64,000 nt of DNA, taken from assembly GCA_964035545.1 (NCBI GenBank), contig OZ037769.1, positions 17,597,133 through 17,661,132 of the forward strand, in the 5' to 3' direction. The translations under genes and the position numbers were made by a program. Shown piece by piece: positions 1 through 15,300 of this stretch. Source of the stretch: Bugula neritina (lineage: Eukaryota > Bryozoa > Gymnolaemata > Cheilostomatida > Bugulidae). The first letter of the stretch is position 1; the number at the start of each line of letters is the position of its first letter. Under the pieces are notes generated by a model. That model did not search any database and was not told the DNA's origin. It saw only the letters and a list, made by a program, of their open reading frames with translations.

Positions 1-331
1 ACATAAAATAGTGCTAGCAATTTACAGAAAAAAGCAGGGGGAGAAAACCTCTAATATGTACAGTTTGGAATGTGATGCTTGAAAGAGCCATTACAGTTTG
101 ACTTGCAACTTATATATTTGGGTTTGTAAGCACTGCGTGAATATAATGACTGAATATAACACAAATTTTATAACAACATTACAAAATAAAATATTAGAAA
201 TATAAAACTTATAAAACAAGTCTGGATAAAGATATAATCTGAGTTCAAATTGGACTTGGAACTGGCTCAAGTGAACTTTTCAAGGGGAATTCTATGCACG
301 GTATACCAGTCTTGGTGATCCACCCGTCCAA
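1..331 (-). other. MSH6 downstream / 3' UTR region
   Basis: AT-rich sequence following the MSH6 stop codon. No AATAAA or ATTAAA was seen on the minus strand, so the transcript end probably lies beyond the left edge or uses a variant signal. No other gene is visible. Confidence 0.5.
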
Positions 332-3300
332 TCAGCTCTCTTTAGCTTCAGATATCAGGCTAACTTTCTTCAAGTCTTCTGCAAGCATGACAGACCTGTA
401 AGAACGAAAGCAACATATAGACAATGCATATATACCACAATTCAATAGTATACTGTAAAACTATGTAATAGTATGATATATCATACACTACTATACGATA
501 TATCATACACTACTATATGATATATCATACACTACTATACGGTATATCATACACTACTATACGATATATCATACATTACTGTACGGTATATCATACACTG
601 CTATACAGTATATCATACACTACTGTACGGTATATTATACACTGCTGTACGGTATATTATACACTACTATACGGTATATTATACACTACTATATGATATG
701 TCATACACTACTATACGGTATATTATACACTACTATACAGTATATCATACACTACTATACGGTATATTATACACTACTATACGGTATATTATACACTACT
801 ATACGGTATATTATACACTACTATACGGTATATTATACACTACTATACGGTATATCATACACTACTATACGGTATATTATACACTACTATACGGTATATT
901 ATACACTACTATACGGTATATCATACACTACTATACGGTATATTATACACTACTATACGGTATATTATACACTACTATACAAATGTCTAACCTGATGAAT
1001 CTGCGAGACTCTGTAAGCTTCTCCAACTGTTTGGATTTTTCTAGTCCCAAGTGAATCACCTGAGAGAGAAACTAGAGTTATAATGAACTAAACTGATGGA
1101 GGTGGAACACATAATAAAGACCTGGGAACTCGCATACCTTGCGGGGGAGACCAGCCAGTCGTGCCACATTGAAACCATAACTTTTGGGACAAAAGCTAGA
1201 AGCAAGTTTGTAGAGGAAAGTAATGGAGGAGTCGGCATCTGAAGCCCCGGCGTGTCGCGAGTCGTTCACTTCCTCATTCACCAGACATGCCTGCATGCGT
1301 ACAGTGGTAGATAGTACAGTGGTATATAGTAGAGTGGTATATAGTACAGTGGTATACAGTACAGTGGTATATAGTAGAGTGGTATATAGTAGAGTGGTAT
1401 ATAGTACAGTGGTAAATAGTACAGTAGTATATAGTAGAGTGGTATATAGTAGAGTGGTATATAGTACAGTGGTAAATAGTACAGTAGTATATAGTAGAGT
1501 GGTATATAGTAGAGTGGTATATAGTACAGTGGTATATAGTACAGTGGTATATAGTACAGTGGTATATAGTACAGTGGTATACAGTACAGTGGTATATAGT
1601 ACAGTGGTATATAGTAGAGTGGTATATAGTATAGTGGTATATAGTAGAGTAGTATATAGTACAGTGGTATATAGTACAGTGGTATATAGTAGAGTGGTAG
1701 ATAGTATAGTGGTATATAGCACAGTGGTATATAGTATAGTGGTATATAGTACAGTAGTATATAGTAGAGTGGTATATAGTACAGTGGTATATAGTACAGT
1801 GGTATATAGTATAGTGGTATATAGTACAGTGGTATATAGTAGAGTGGTATATAGTAGAGTGGTATATAGTACAGTGGTATACAGTACAGTGGTATATAGT
1901 AGAGTGGTATATAGTAGAGTGGTATATAGTACAGTGGTAAATAGTACAGTAGTATATAGTACAGTGGTATATAGTATAGTGGTATATAGTACAGTGGTAT
2001 ATAGTACAGTGGTATATAGTATAGTGGTATATAGTACAGTGGTAGATAGTACAGTGGTATATAGTAGAGTGGTATATAGTACAGTGGTATACAGTACAGT
2101 GGTATATAGTAGAGTGGTATATAGTAGAGTGGTATATAGTACAGTGGTAAATAGTACAGTAGTATATAGTACAGTGGTATATAGTACAGTGGTATATAGT
2201 ACAGTGGTATATAGTACAGTGGTATATAGTATAGTGGTATATAGTAGAGTGGTATATAGTACAGTGGTATATAGTACAGTGGTATATAGTACAGTGGTAT
2301 ATAGTACAGTGGTATATAGTACAGTGGTATATAGTAGAGTGGTAGATAGTATAGTGGTATATAGCACAGTGGTATATAGTATAGTGGTATATAGTACAGT
2401 AGTATATAGTAGAGTGGTATATAGTACAGTGGTATATAGTACAGTGGTATATAGTATAGTGGTATATAGTACAGTGGTATATAGTAGAGTGGTATATAGT
2501 AGAGTGGTATATAGTACAGTGGTATACAGTACAGTGGTATACAGTAGAGTGGTATATAGTAGAGTGGTATATAGTACAGTGGTAAATAGTACAGTAGTAT
2601 ATAGTACAGTGGTATATAGTATAGTGGTATATAGTACAGTGGTATATAGTACAGTGGTATATAGTATAGTGGTATATAGTACAGTGGTAGATAGTACAGT
2701 GGTATATAGTAGAGTGGTATATAGTACAGTGGTATACAGTACAGTGGTATATAGTAGAGTGGTATATAGTAGAGTGGTATATAGTACAGTGGTAAATAGT
2801 ACAGTAGTATATAGTAGAGTGGTATATAGTAGAGTGGTATATAGTACAGTGGTATATAGTACAGTGGTATATAGTACAGTGGTATATAGTATAGTGGTAT
2901 ATAGTACAGTAGTATATAGTAGAGTGGTATATAGTACAGTGGTATATAGTACAGTGGTATATAGTATAGTGGTATATAGTACAGTGGTATATAGTATAGT
3001 GGTATATAGTACAGTAGTATATAGTAGAGTGGTATATAGTACAGTGGTATATAGTACAGTGGTATATAGTATAGTGGTATATAGTACAGTGGTATATAGT
3101 AGAGTGGTATATAGTAGAGTGGTATATAGTACAGTGGTATATAGTAGAGTGGTATATAGTATAGTGGTATATAGTAGAGTGGTATATAGTAGAGTGGTAT
3201 ATAGTACAGTGGTATATAGTACAGTGGTATATAGTACAGTGGTATATAGTACAGTGGTATATAGTACAGTGGTATATAGTAGAGTGGTATATAGTACAGT

Positions 3301-6300
3301 GGTATATAGTAGAGTGGTATATAGTAGAGTGGTATATAGTAGAGTGGTATATAGTACAGTGGTATATAGTACAGTGGTATATAGTACAGTGGTATATAGT
3401 ACAGTGGTATATAGTACAGTGGTATATAGTACAGTGGTAGATAGTATAGTGGTATATAGTACAGTGGTATATAGTACAGTGGTATATAGTACAGTGGTAT
3501 ATAGTAGAGTGGTATATAGTACAGTGGTATATAGTACAGTGGTATATAGTACAGTGGTATATAGTATAGTGGTATATAGTAGAGTGGTATATAGTACAGT
3601 GGTATATAGTACAGTGGTAAATAGTACAGTGGTATATAGTACAGTGGTATATAGTACAGTGGTATATAGTACAGTGGTATATAGTACAGTGGTATATAGT
3701 ACAGTGGTATATAGTACAGTGGTATATAGTACAGTGGTATATAGTACAGTGGTATATAGTATAGTGGTATATAGTAGAGTGGTATATAGTAGAGTGGTAT
3801 ATAGTATAGTGGTATATAGTACAGTGGTATATAGTACAGTGGTATATAGTACAGTGGTATATAGTACAGTGGTATATAGTACAGTGGTAGATAGTACAGT
3901 GGTATATAGTACAGTGGTATATAGTACAGTGGCATATAGTAGAGTGGCATATAGTACAGTGGTATATAGTACAGTGGTATATAGTACAGTGGTATATAGT
4001 ACAGTGGTATATAGTACAGTGGTATATAGTACAGTGGTATATAGTACAGTGGTATATAGTACAGTGGTATATAGTAGAGTAGTATATAGTGCAGTGGTAT
4101 ATAGTAGAGTGGTATATAGTACAGTGGTATATAGTACAGTGGTATATAGTACAGTGGTAGATAGTATAGTGGTATATAGTACAGTGGTATATAGTACAGT
4201 GGCATATAGTAGAGTGGTATATAGTACAGTGGTATATAGTACAGTGGTATATAGTACAGTGGTATATAGTACAGTGGTATATAGTACAGTGGTATATAGT
4301 ACAGTGGTATATAGTACAGTGGTATATAGTACAGTGGTATATAGTACAGTGGTATATAGTACAGTGGTATATAGTACAGTGGTATATAGTACAGTGGTAT
4401 ATAGTAGAGTAGTATATAGTGCAGTGGTATATAGTAGAGTGGTATATAGTACAGTGGTATATAGACACTGTATATAATACAAACCATATGGCCGAGCTGA
4501 ATATACTGGTTGGCAATAAAGTCCTCCACCAGACTGTGGTAGTGGGTAGAGAATATGGTTCTACATTTGACGTGTTCAGCCAACTCATGAACCACAGCAG
4601 AGGCAATGGCTGTGCCGTCGTGTGTAGCTGTACCTCTACCTGCACAAGAAGGGTTAGACATGCTTAGAAATATGTTGGATATAAAATAAATATCTTGTAC
4701 CTTATAATCCAACATGTGCTTTACATATAAATGCTGTGTTTTATCAACAAGTAAATGTGTATAATTTCTTTTAATAACCTCGATTTATTTTACACACACA
4801 TATACATGTAGGAGAGAAGACAAACCTAATTCATCGAGTAAAACGAGGGAATGGCGGGTTGCGTGCTGAAGTATCAAACTCGTCTCACTGAGCTCTACAA
4901 AGAACGTGCTCTCTCCATGCATGAGACGGTCGTCAGCTCCGAGACGAGTAAACAGTCTATCTACTGGCGTCAGTCTACATTTCTCAGCTGGAACATGGCA
5001 GCCCTGTAACATTGTAGAGTAGTATTATAGAGTAGTATTATAGAGTAGTATTATAGAGTAGTATTATAGAGTAGTATTATAGAGTAGTATTATAGAGTAG
5101 TATTATAGAGTAGTATTATAGAGTAGTATTACAGAGTAGTATTACAGAGTAGTATTACAGAGTAGTATTATAGAGTAGTATTATAGAGTAGTATTATAGA
5201 GTAGTATTATAGAGTAGTATTATAGAGTAGTATTATAGAGTAGTATTATAGAGTAGTATTATAGAGTAGTATTATAGAGTAGTATTATAGAGTAGTATTA
5301 TAGAGTAGTATTATAGAGTAGTATTACAGAGTAGTATTATAGAGTAGTATTATAGAGTAGTATTATAGAGTAGTATTATAGAGTAGTTGACGCACCAACT
5401 GAGAGAGAATAGTAAGAAGGGCAACTTGTCTCATCAGTGTTGACTTTCCTCCCATATTTGGTCCAGTGAGAAGAAGGAGCTGAGCGCAGCTGTTGGCAGT
5501 TTCTGTGTTGTTCTAGAAAATAGGTGGTGTGTGTACACAGTGTGTACCAACACATGTGTGTACACAGTATGTACCAACACATGTGCGTACATAGTATGTA
5601 CCAACACATGTGTGTACACAGTGTGTACCAACACATGTGCGTACACAGTATGTACCAACACATGTGCGTACACAGTATGTACCAACACATGTGTGTACAC
5701 AGTATGTACCAACACAGTATGTACCAACACATGTGCGTATACTCACATCCTCCCAGCCTATCACAGTGTCGTTAGGTATGAAGTCACTTCCCCCAAACGT
5801 CTTGATAGAACACGGATGTCGGCCATCTCTGATGTCTAGAAATGCCTGTCAACACCATCAATACTGTGACTACAACTACTAGTACTGTGACTATAACTAG
5901 TACTGTGACTACAACTACTAGTACTGTGACTATAACTAGTACTGTGACTACAACTACTAGTACTGTGACTACAACTACTAGTACTGTGACTACAACTACT
6001 AGTACTGTGACTACAACTACTAGTACTGTGACTACAACTACTAGTACTGTGACTATAACTACTAGTACTGTGACTACAACTACTAGTACTGTGACTACAA
6101 CTACTAGTACTGTGACTACAACTACTAGTACTGTGACTATAACTACTAGTACTGTGACTACAACTACTAGTACTGTGACTACAACTACTAGTACTGTGAC
6201 TATAACTACTAGTACTGTGACTACAACTACTAGTACTGTGACTACTACTACTAGTACTGTGACTACAACAACTACTAGTACTGTGACTACAACAACTAGT

Positions 6301-9300
6301 ACTGTGACTACAACTACTAGTACTGTGACTATAACTACTAGTACTGTGACTACAACAACTAGTACTGTGACTACTACTACTAGTACTGTGACTATAACTA
6401 CTAGCAGCACAACTGCAAACTACTTGCCTGTGGGTAGACAGAAGACGACACAACTTCAGGTCTGCACATCACACCTTCATTTGTCATTGTATACGAGGCT
6501 AACGACTGCAAGACATCGAGCACACTGATGCTGTGGACTACACTCATCCAATCAGCATACCTGTAACAGTATACTCTACTACACTCATCCAATCAGCATA
6601 CCTGTAACAGTATACTGTACTACACTCATCCAATCAGCATACCTGTAACACTATACTCTACTACTCATCCAATCAGCATACCTGTAACAGTGTACTCTAC
6701 TACACTCATCCAATCAGCATACCTGTAACAGTATACTCTACTACACTCATCCAATCAGCATACCTGTAACACTATACTCTACTACTCATCCAATCAGCAT
6801 ACCTGTAACAGTGTACTCTACTACACCCATCCAATCAGCATACCTGTAACAGTATACTGTACTACACTCATCCAATCATCATACCTGTAACAGTATACTC
6901 TACTACACTCATCCAATCAGCATACCTGTAACAGTATACTGTACTACACTCATCCAATCAGCATACCTGTAACACTATACTCTACTACACTCATCCAATC
7001 AGCATACCTGTAACAGTATACTGTACTACACTCATCCAATCAGCATACCTGTAACAGCATACTGTATCGATAGTAATGCAACTCACCTTTCATCAAACTT
7101 ATTAAACAATTTCCTCATCGTGTCTTTGAGAGCAACATCTTGCTTAGCCTCAGCTTCCATCAGTTCGACGAGTAGGGCCTTAGTCTTCTGAGTGACGTAA
7201 CGCTTGTAGTTCTTCCTCTGTCCACTCAGCTCATATGTTGAAGGAACTCGTCCACTCACTGAGTCTGGTACCTCAAGTTGATAGCGATTCTTCGCTGTAC
7301 CCACATACTGTACCTGCTACAGTATATAATACATGTACCCACATACTGTACCTGCTACAGTATATAATACATGTACCCACATACTGTACCTGCTACAGTA
7401 TATAATACATGTACTCACATACTGTACCCACTACTGTATTATATTATACAGAAACTTGAGGAAACATTAACCTGGGTTCCTAAGAGCTTTCTCTGAGACT
7501 TCAGATACTCGTCCAACTGTAGACTCAGTTCTTCAATTTCCTTCACAGATTCATCATATTCCTCCACATAGCCTGAGGTAAACATACAATATACTATATA
7601 CTTCATAGATAGTCATATATATACTAGATAGTAATATATATACTAGATAGTTATATATACTAGATAGTTATATATACTAGATAGTTATATATATACTAGA
7701 TAGTAATATATATACTAGATAGTTATATATATACTAGATAGTAATATATATACTAGATAGTTATATACACTAGATAGTTATATATATACTAGATAGTTAT
7801 ATATACTAGATAGTTATATATACTAGATAGTTATATATATATACTAGATAGTTATATATACTAGATAGTAATATATATACTAGATAGTTATATATATACT
7901 AGATAGTTATATATACTAGATAGTTATATATATACTAGATAGTTATATATACTAGATAGTAATATATACTAGATAGTTATATATACTAGATAGTTATATA
8001 TACTAGATAGTTATATATACTAGATAGTTATATATACTAGATAGTTATATATACTAGATAGTTATATATACTAGATAGTAATATACACTAGATAGTTATA
8101 ATATACTAGATAGTTATATATATACTAGATAGTTATATATACTAGATAGTAATATATATACTAGATAGTTATATATATACTAGATAGTTATATATATACT
8201 AGATAGTTATATATACTAGATAGTTATATATATACTAGATAGTTATATATACTAGATAGTAATATATACTAGATAGTTATATATACTAGATAGTTATATA
8301 TACTAGATAGTTATATATACTAGATAGTTATATATACTAGATAGTTATATATATATACTAGATAGTTATATATATATACTAGATAGTTATATATATATAC
8401 TAGATAGTTATATATACTAGATAGTAATATATATACTAGATAGTTATATACACTAGATAGTTATAATATACTAGATAGTTATATATATACTAGATAGTTA
8501 TATATACTAGATAGTAATATATATACTAGATAGTTATATATATACTAGATAGTAATATATATACTAGATAGTTATTTATATACTAGATAGTTATATATAT
8601 ACTAGATAGTTATATATACTAGATAGTTATATATACTAGATAGTTATATATACTAGATAGTTATATATACTAGATAGTTATATATATATACTAGATAGTT
8701 ATATATACTAGATAGTTATATATACTAGATAGTTATATATATATACTAGATAGTTATATATATACTAGATAGTTATATATATACTAGATAGTTATATATA
8801 TACTAGATAGTTATATATATACTAGATAGTTATATATACTAGATAGTAATATATATACTAGATAGTTATATATATACTAGATAGTAATATATATACTAGA
8901 TAGTTATATATATACTAGATAGTTATATATATACTAGATAGTTATATATACTAGATAGTTATATATATACTAGATAGTTATATATACTAGATAGTAATAT
9001 ATACTAGATAGTTATATATACTAGATAGTTATATATACTAGATAGTTATATATACTAGATAGTTATATATATATACTAGATAGTTATATATATACTAGAT
9101 AGTTATATATATACTAGATAGTTATATATATACTAGATAGTTATATATACTAGATAGTTATATATATACTAGATAGTAATATATATACTAGATAGTAATA
9201 TATATACTAGATAGTTATATATACTAGATAGTTATATACACTAGATAGTTATATACACTAGATAGTTATATACTAGATAGTTATATATATACTAGATAGT

Positions 9301-12300
9301 CATATATATACTAGATAGTCATATATATACTAGATAGTAATATATATACTAGATAGTAATATATATACTAGATAGTTATATATACTAGATAGTTATATAC
9401 TAGATAGTTATATATACTAGATAGTTATATATACTAGATAGTTATATATACTAGATAGTTATATATACTAGATAGTCATATATACTAGATAGTTATATAT
9501 ACTAGATAGTTATATATACTAGATAGTTATATATATACTAGATAGTCATATATATACTAGATAGTTATATATATACTAGATAGTTATATATATACTAGAT
9601 AGTAATATATATACTAGATAGTTATATATACTAGATAGTTATATACTAGATAGTTATATATACTAGATAGTTATATATACTAGATAGTTATATATACTAG
9701 ATAGTTATATATACTAGATAGTCATATATACTAGATAGTTATATATACTAGATAGTTATATATATACTAGATAGTCATATATATACTAGATAGTTATATA
9801 TATACTAGATAGTTATATATATACTAGATAGTAATATATACTAGATAGTAATATATATACTAGATAGTTATATATACTAGATAGTTATATATATACTAGA
9901 TAGTAATATATATACTAGATAGTTATATATACTAGATAGTTATATATACTAGATAGATATATATACTAGATAGTTATATACACTAGATAGTTATATACTA
10001 GATAGTTATATAATATATATATTAGATACGAGATACAAACCTCTAGATGGATGAATAGCACCAGCTTTCCTTGCAGCTTCATGATCAAAAGCCTCCTGTA
10101 ACAAGTGTAAATGTAGTGTAGAGGATACTGTAGAGGATACTGTAGTGTAAAGGATACTGTAGCGGATACTGTAGAGGATACTGTAGAGGATACTGTAGAG
10201 GATAATGTAGAGGATACTGTAGAGGATACTGTACTGTAGAGGATACTGTAGGAGTATGCATACACACCTCAAAGTATTGTAATTGTTGTCTCACATCACA
10301 CAGCTGTCCACCATCTTGTGTGAATGTAACACATTTCTTCAATATCTTGGAACTGCATAATGATATTCGATGTAATGTATATTAATATACAGTATTATAC
10401 TGCATTTTAATATACAGTATAATACTTACTGTATATTAATATACAGTATTATACTGCATATTAATATACAGTACAATAGTGTAGTTATATTAATATATGG
10501 TAACATGTTACTCACGTGATGGGAACGTCTCGGAAGAACGGTACAACTTGCACAGCCAACTTGAAGCCAGCAATGACCGACAGGAAACTGTCAATCTTCC
10601 GCTTGCTGTAGACCTCATTGTCAAACATCACAGCTCGGCTGTCTGGGTGAGTCTTGGCGCGCTTGGCGTGTCCCAGGGTGTGAATCCTAACCAACATATA
10701 ACGTGTAGTACACAGCCAATCAGAGCACAGTATAGTACACAGCCAATCAGAGCACAGTATAGTACACAGCCACTCAGAGCACAGTATAGTACACAGCCAA
10801 TCAGAGCACAGTATAGTACACAGCCAATCAGAGCATAGTATAGTACACAGCCAATCAAACGCTACCTGCTAAGTTGCCTTTCAAAGTCCGGCTGCTTCTT
10901 CAGAATATCCGACTGTAACTGTGATAGGTTGCCGAGTGCCTTGAGGTTGCAGACAGCCTCCAGTCTGTCCTGTAATCATGTGACACTTACTAGTCTGTAA
11001 TCATGTGACACTTACTAGTCTGTGATCATGTGACACTTACTATTCTGTAATCATGTGACACTTACTAGTCTGTAATCATGTGACACTTACTATTCTGTGA
11101 TCATGTGACACTTACTAGTCTGTGATCATGTGACACTTACTAGCCAGTAATCATGTGACACTTACTAGTCTGTGATACTTACACTTACTAGCCTGTGATA
11201 CTTACACTTACTAGCCTGTGATACTTACACTTACTAGCCTGTGATACTTACACTTACTAGCCTGTGATACTTACATTTATCAGTTCGGGGTCACAGAGGG
11301 GAGCACTAAGCCACTCTCTCAATAGTCTCTTTCCACCAGCTGTTTGGCACCTATCCAAACGCTCAATAAGGGACCCCTCTCTAGTGCCCGTTGACTGACT
11401 TTCAAAGATGTCTAAATTAGCCAAAGTTACCGAGTCTAAAACCTGAAAGAGAGCTACAGGTGTTAGAAAACCCCCTTTATTCTAACATATACTCAATATA
11501 TACTATGACTTACACTTTATAGAAATACAGCAGTATGTAGACAATAATATAGTACACATGTATATTCTAACATATACTCTATAGAAATACAGCAGTATGT
11601 AGACAATATAGTACACGTGTATATTCTAACATATATTCTATAGAAATACAGCAGTATGTAGACAATAATATAGTACACATGTATATTCTAACATATACTC
11701 TATAGAAATACAGCAGTATGTAGACAATATAGTACACGTGTATATTCTAACATATACTCTATAGAAATACAGCAGTATGTAGACAACATAGTACACATGT
11801 ATATTCTAACATATACTCTATAGAAATACAGCAGTATGTAGACAATATAGTACACATGTATATTCTAACATATATTCTATAGAAATACAGCAGTATGTAA
11901 ACAATAATATAGTACACATGTATATTCTAACATATATTCTATAGAAATACAGCAGTATGTAAACAATAATATAGTACACATGTATATTCTAACATATACT
12001 CTATATAAATACAGCAGTATGTAGACAATAATATAGTACACATGTATATTCTAACATATACTCTATAGAAATACAGCAGTATGTAGACAATATAGTACAC
12101 ATGTCTACATACCATTTTAGAAGACTTGAGCACGAGAGCAGCACTGGCGGAGAGACGGTCTACAGGTACATACTCGGTGAAGGAAGTGAGAGACATGATT
12201 TCATCATCCAAGTAAGAGAATCTGAGGTACCAGAGAAGTGCACCCAGTGACCTCATCGCCAATTCGTATTCTCCTTTAGCCTTTCTGAATACAGCATCAC

Positions 12301-15300
12301 CTGGAAACATTTCACACACTTACCTTCTGACTCACTTACTTACCTTCTGACTCACTTATCTTCTGACTCACTCACTCACCTTCTGACTCACTTATCTTCT
12401 GACTCACTTACCTTCTGACTCACTTACCTTCTGACTCACTTACCTTCTGACTCACTCACTCACCTTCTGACTCACTCACTTACCTTCTGACTCACTCACT
12501 CACCTTCTGACTCACTTACCTTCTGACTCACTTACCTTCTGACTCACTTACCTTCTGACTCACTCACTTACCTTCTGACTCACACACCTTCTGACTCACT
12601 TACCTTCTGACTCACTTATCTTCTGACTCACACACTTACCTTCTGACTCACTCACCTTCTGACTCACTTACCTTCTGACTCACTTACTTACCTTCTGACT
12701 CGCACCCTTACTTTTTGACTCACTCACTCACCTTCTGATAGCATGTTCTTGAGTGCGTCTGGCCATACCACTGGTTCCTCACCCTTCCTGAAGTAATCTG
12801 ACTCGGAGAGCACCTGGATGGTACGCTCACTGTCCCAGAATTCTTTGGTACAGACGAGAGCTTCCTTCCTGACAGAGGAGAGAGTAGTCTTGAAAAGGTG
12901 GGAGAAGAGGAGAGAGGGGGGCTTCTTCTCGTGTAGGATGTGTCCCGGTGGGTGGTGGGCAAGGAGGGTTCTGACTCTTGAGCCAGATCTGTCATCATCA
13001 AACTCACCAACCTGCATCCCAGTGTGTGCATATAACATATTATTATATATATCAGTATATTATTATATAGTGAATATACGTAGTATATGAGTATATTATT
13101 ATATAGTGCGTAGTATATCAGTATATTATTATATAGTACGTAGTAGATGAGTATATTATTATCAGTATATGCTGTAGTGTGAAGAGTGACTCACATGAAT
13201 CAGACCAATAGAAGTGTCCAGGAAACAGACACCTATACGACTGCTTCCATCACCAACTTTCTCGCACACAGCCAGCAGATGTTTGGAAGGCGTGTCTATC
13301 GTCTCGCCATCGAGGAAGTTGGAAGTTCTGGTGCCGGGAGTTGTTATCTGGCAGATTTCTCTCCTCACCACTTTGTCGAACTTAGTCGCTCTTGAGTCTG
13401 TAGACAGCATCATATCACTTATACTACTCTACCTATGCTACTCTACCTATGCTACTCTACCTATACTACTCTACCTATACTACTCTACCTATACTACTCT
13501 ACCTATACTACTCTACCTATACTACTCTACCTATACTACTCTACCTATACTACTCTACCTATGCTACTCTACTTATACTACTCTACCTATACTACTCTAC
13601 CTATGCTACTCTACCTATACTACTCTACCTATGCTACTCTACCTATGCTACTCTACCTATGCTACTCTACCTATGCTACTCTACCTATGCTACTCTACCT
13701 ATGCTACTCTACTTATACTACTCTACCTATACTACTCTACCTATGCTACTCTACCTATACTACTCTACCTATACTACTCTACCTATACTACTCTACCTAT
13801 ACTACTCTACCTATACTACTCTACCTATACTACTCTACCTATGCTACTCTACCTATGCTACTCTACCTATGCTACTCTACTTATACTACTCTACCTATAC
13901 TACTCTACCTATACTACTCTACTTATACTACTCTACCTATGCTACTCTACCTATGCTACTCTACCTATGCTACTCTACCTATACTACTCTACCTATGCTA
14001 CTCTACCTATACTACTCTACCTATACTACTCTACCTATGCTACTCTACCTATACTACTCTACCTATGCTACTCTACCTATACTACTCTACCTATGCTACT
14101 CTACCTATGCTACTCTACCTATACTACTCTACCTATGCTACTCTACCTATGCTACTCTACCTATGCTACTCTACCTATGCTACTCTACCTATACTACTCT
14201 ACCTATGCTACTCTACCTATGCTACTCTACCTATGCTACTCTACCTATGCTACTCTACCTATGCTACTCTACCTATACTACTCTACCTATACTACTCTAC
14301 CTATACTACTCTACCTATGCTACTGGCAGTTAGTGATACTCTACTGATACTACTGGCAGTTAGTGATACTCTACTGATACTACCGGCAGTTAGTGATACT
14401 CTACTGATACTACTGGCAGTTAGTGATACTCTACTGATACTACTGGCAGTTAGTGATACTCTACTGATACTACTGGCAGTTAGTGATACTCTACTGATAC
14501 TACTGGCAGTTAGTGATACTCTACTGATACTACTGGCAGTTAGTGATACTCACTCTGACTCACTCTCTGACTCATCATTTCTGGTGTCTCTGTCTGCTCT
14601 ATCCTCGCAATCTTGTAACCTTTCCTCAGCAGTGTGTCAGCGTACCGGCCATACGCTCGCTCGGGAAACCCGGCGTGAGCATAATCACCCTGCAGCGAAT
14701 ATTCAACTCTATGATACACACACAGTCAGTCCGCAGTGAATATTCAACTCTATGATATACACACAGTCAGTCCGCAGTGAATATTCAACTCTATGATATA
14801 CACACAGTCAGTCCGCAGTGAATATTCAACTCTATGATATACACACAGTCAGTCCGCAGTGAATATTCAACTCTATGATATACACAGTCAGCCCGCAGTG
14901 AATATTCAACTCTATGATATACACACAGTCAGTCCGCAGTGAATATTCAACTCTATGATACACACAGTCAGCCCGCAGTGAATATTCAACTCTATGATAT
15001 ACACACAGTCAGTCCGCAGTGAATATTCAACTCTATGATATACACACAGTCAGTCCGCAGTGAATATTCAACTCTATGATACACACAGTCAGTCCGCAGT
15101 GAATATTCAACTCTATGATATACACAGTCAGCCCGCAGTGAATAGCAATGTACACAACAAACCTTCATGTATAGTAGCCCAAGTTCCTTCACTCCTATAG
15201 TTGCATCCATGTGAAAAAACTCGTAGAACTTCCCCATCTGTAAGTGAAACTATATGCTGTAACAAGTAGGCCAATATTTTACAAAATGGAGGGAAAGTTA

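Noticed and set aside
1078-4715. Three open frames of >1100 codons on the minus strand and one on the plus strand
   Set aside because: They are the 15-bp array read in several frames; a 15-bp unit without stops stays open in all. The only coding parts are the MSH6 exons at both ends.
7598-10010. Possible centromeric or telomeric satellite
   Set aside because: The AT-rich 17-bp array is bounded by conserved MSH6 exons 17 and 18 and is therefore intronic.
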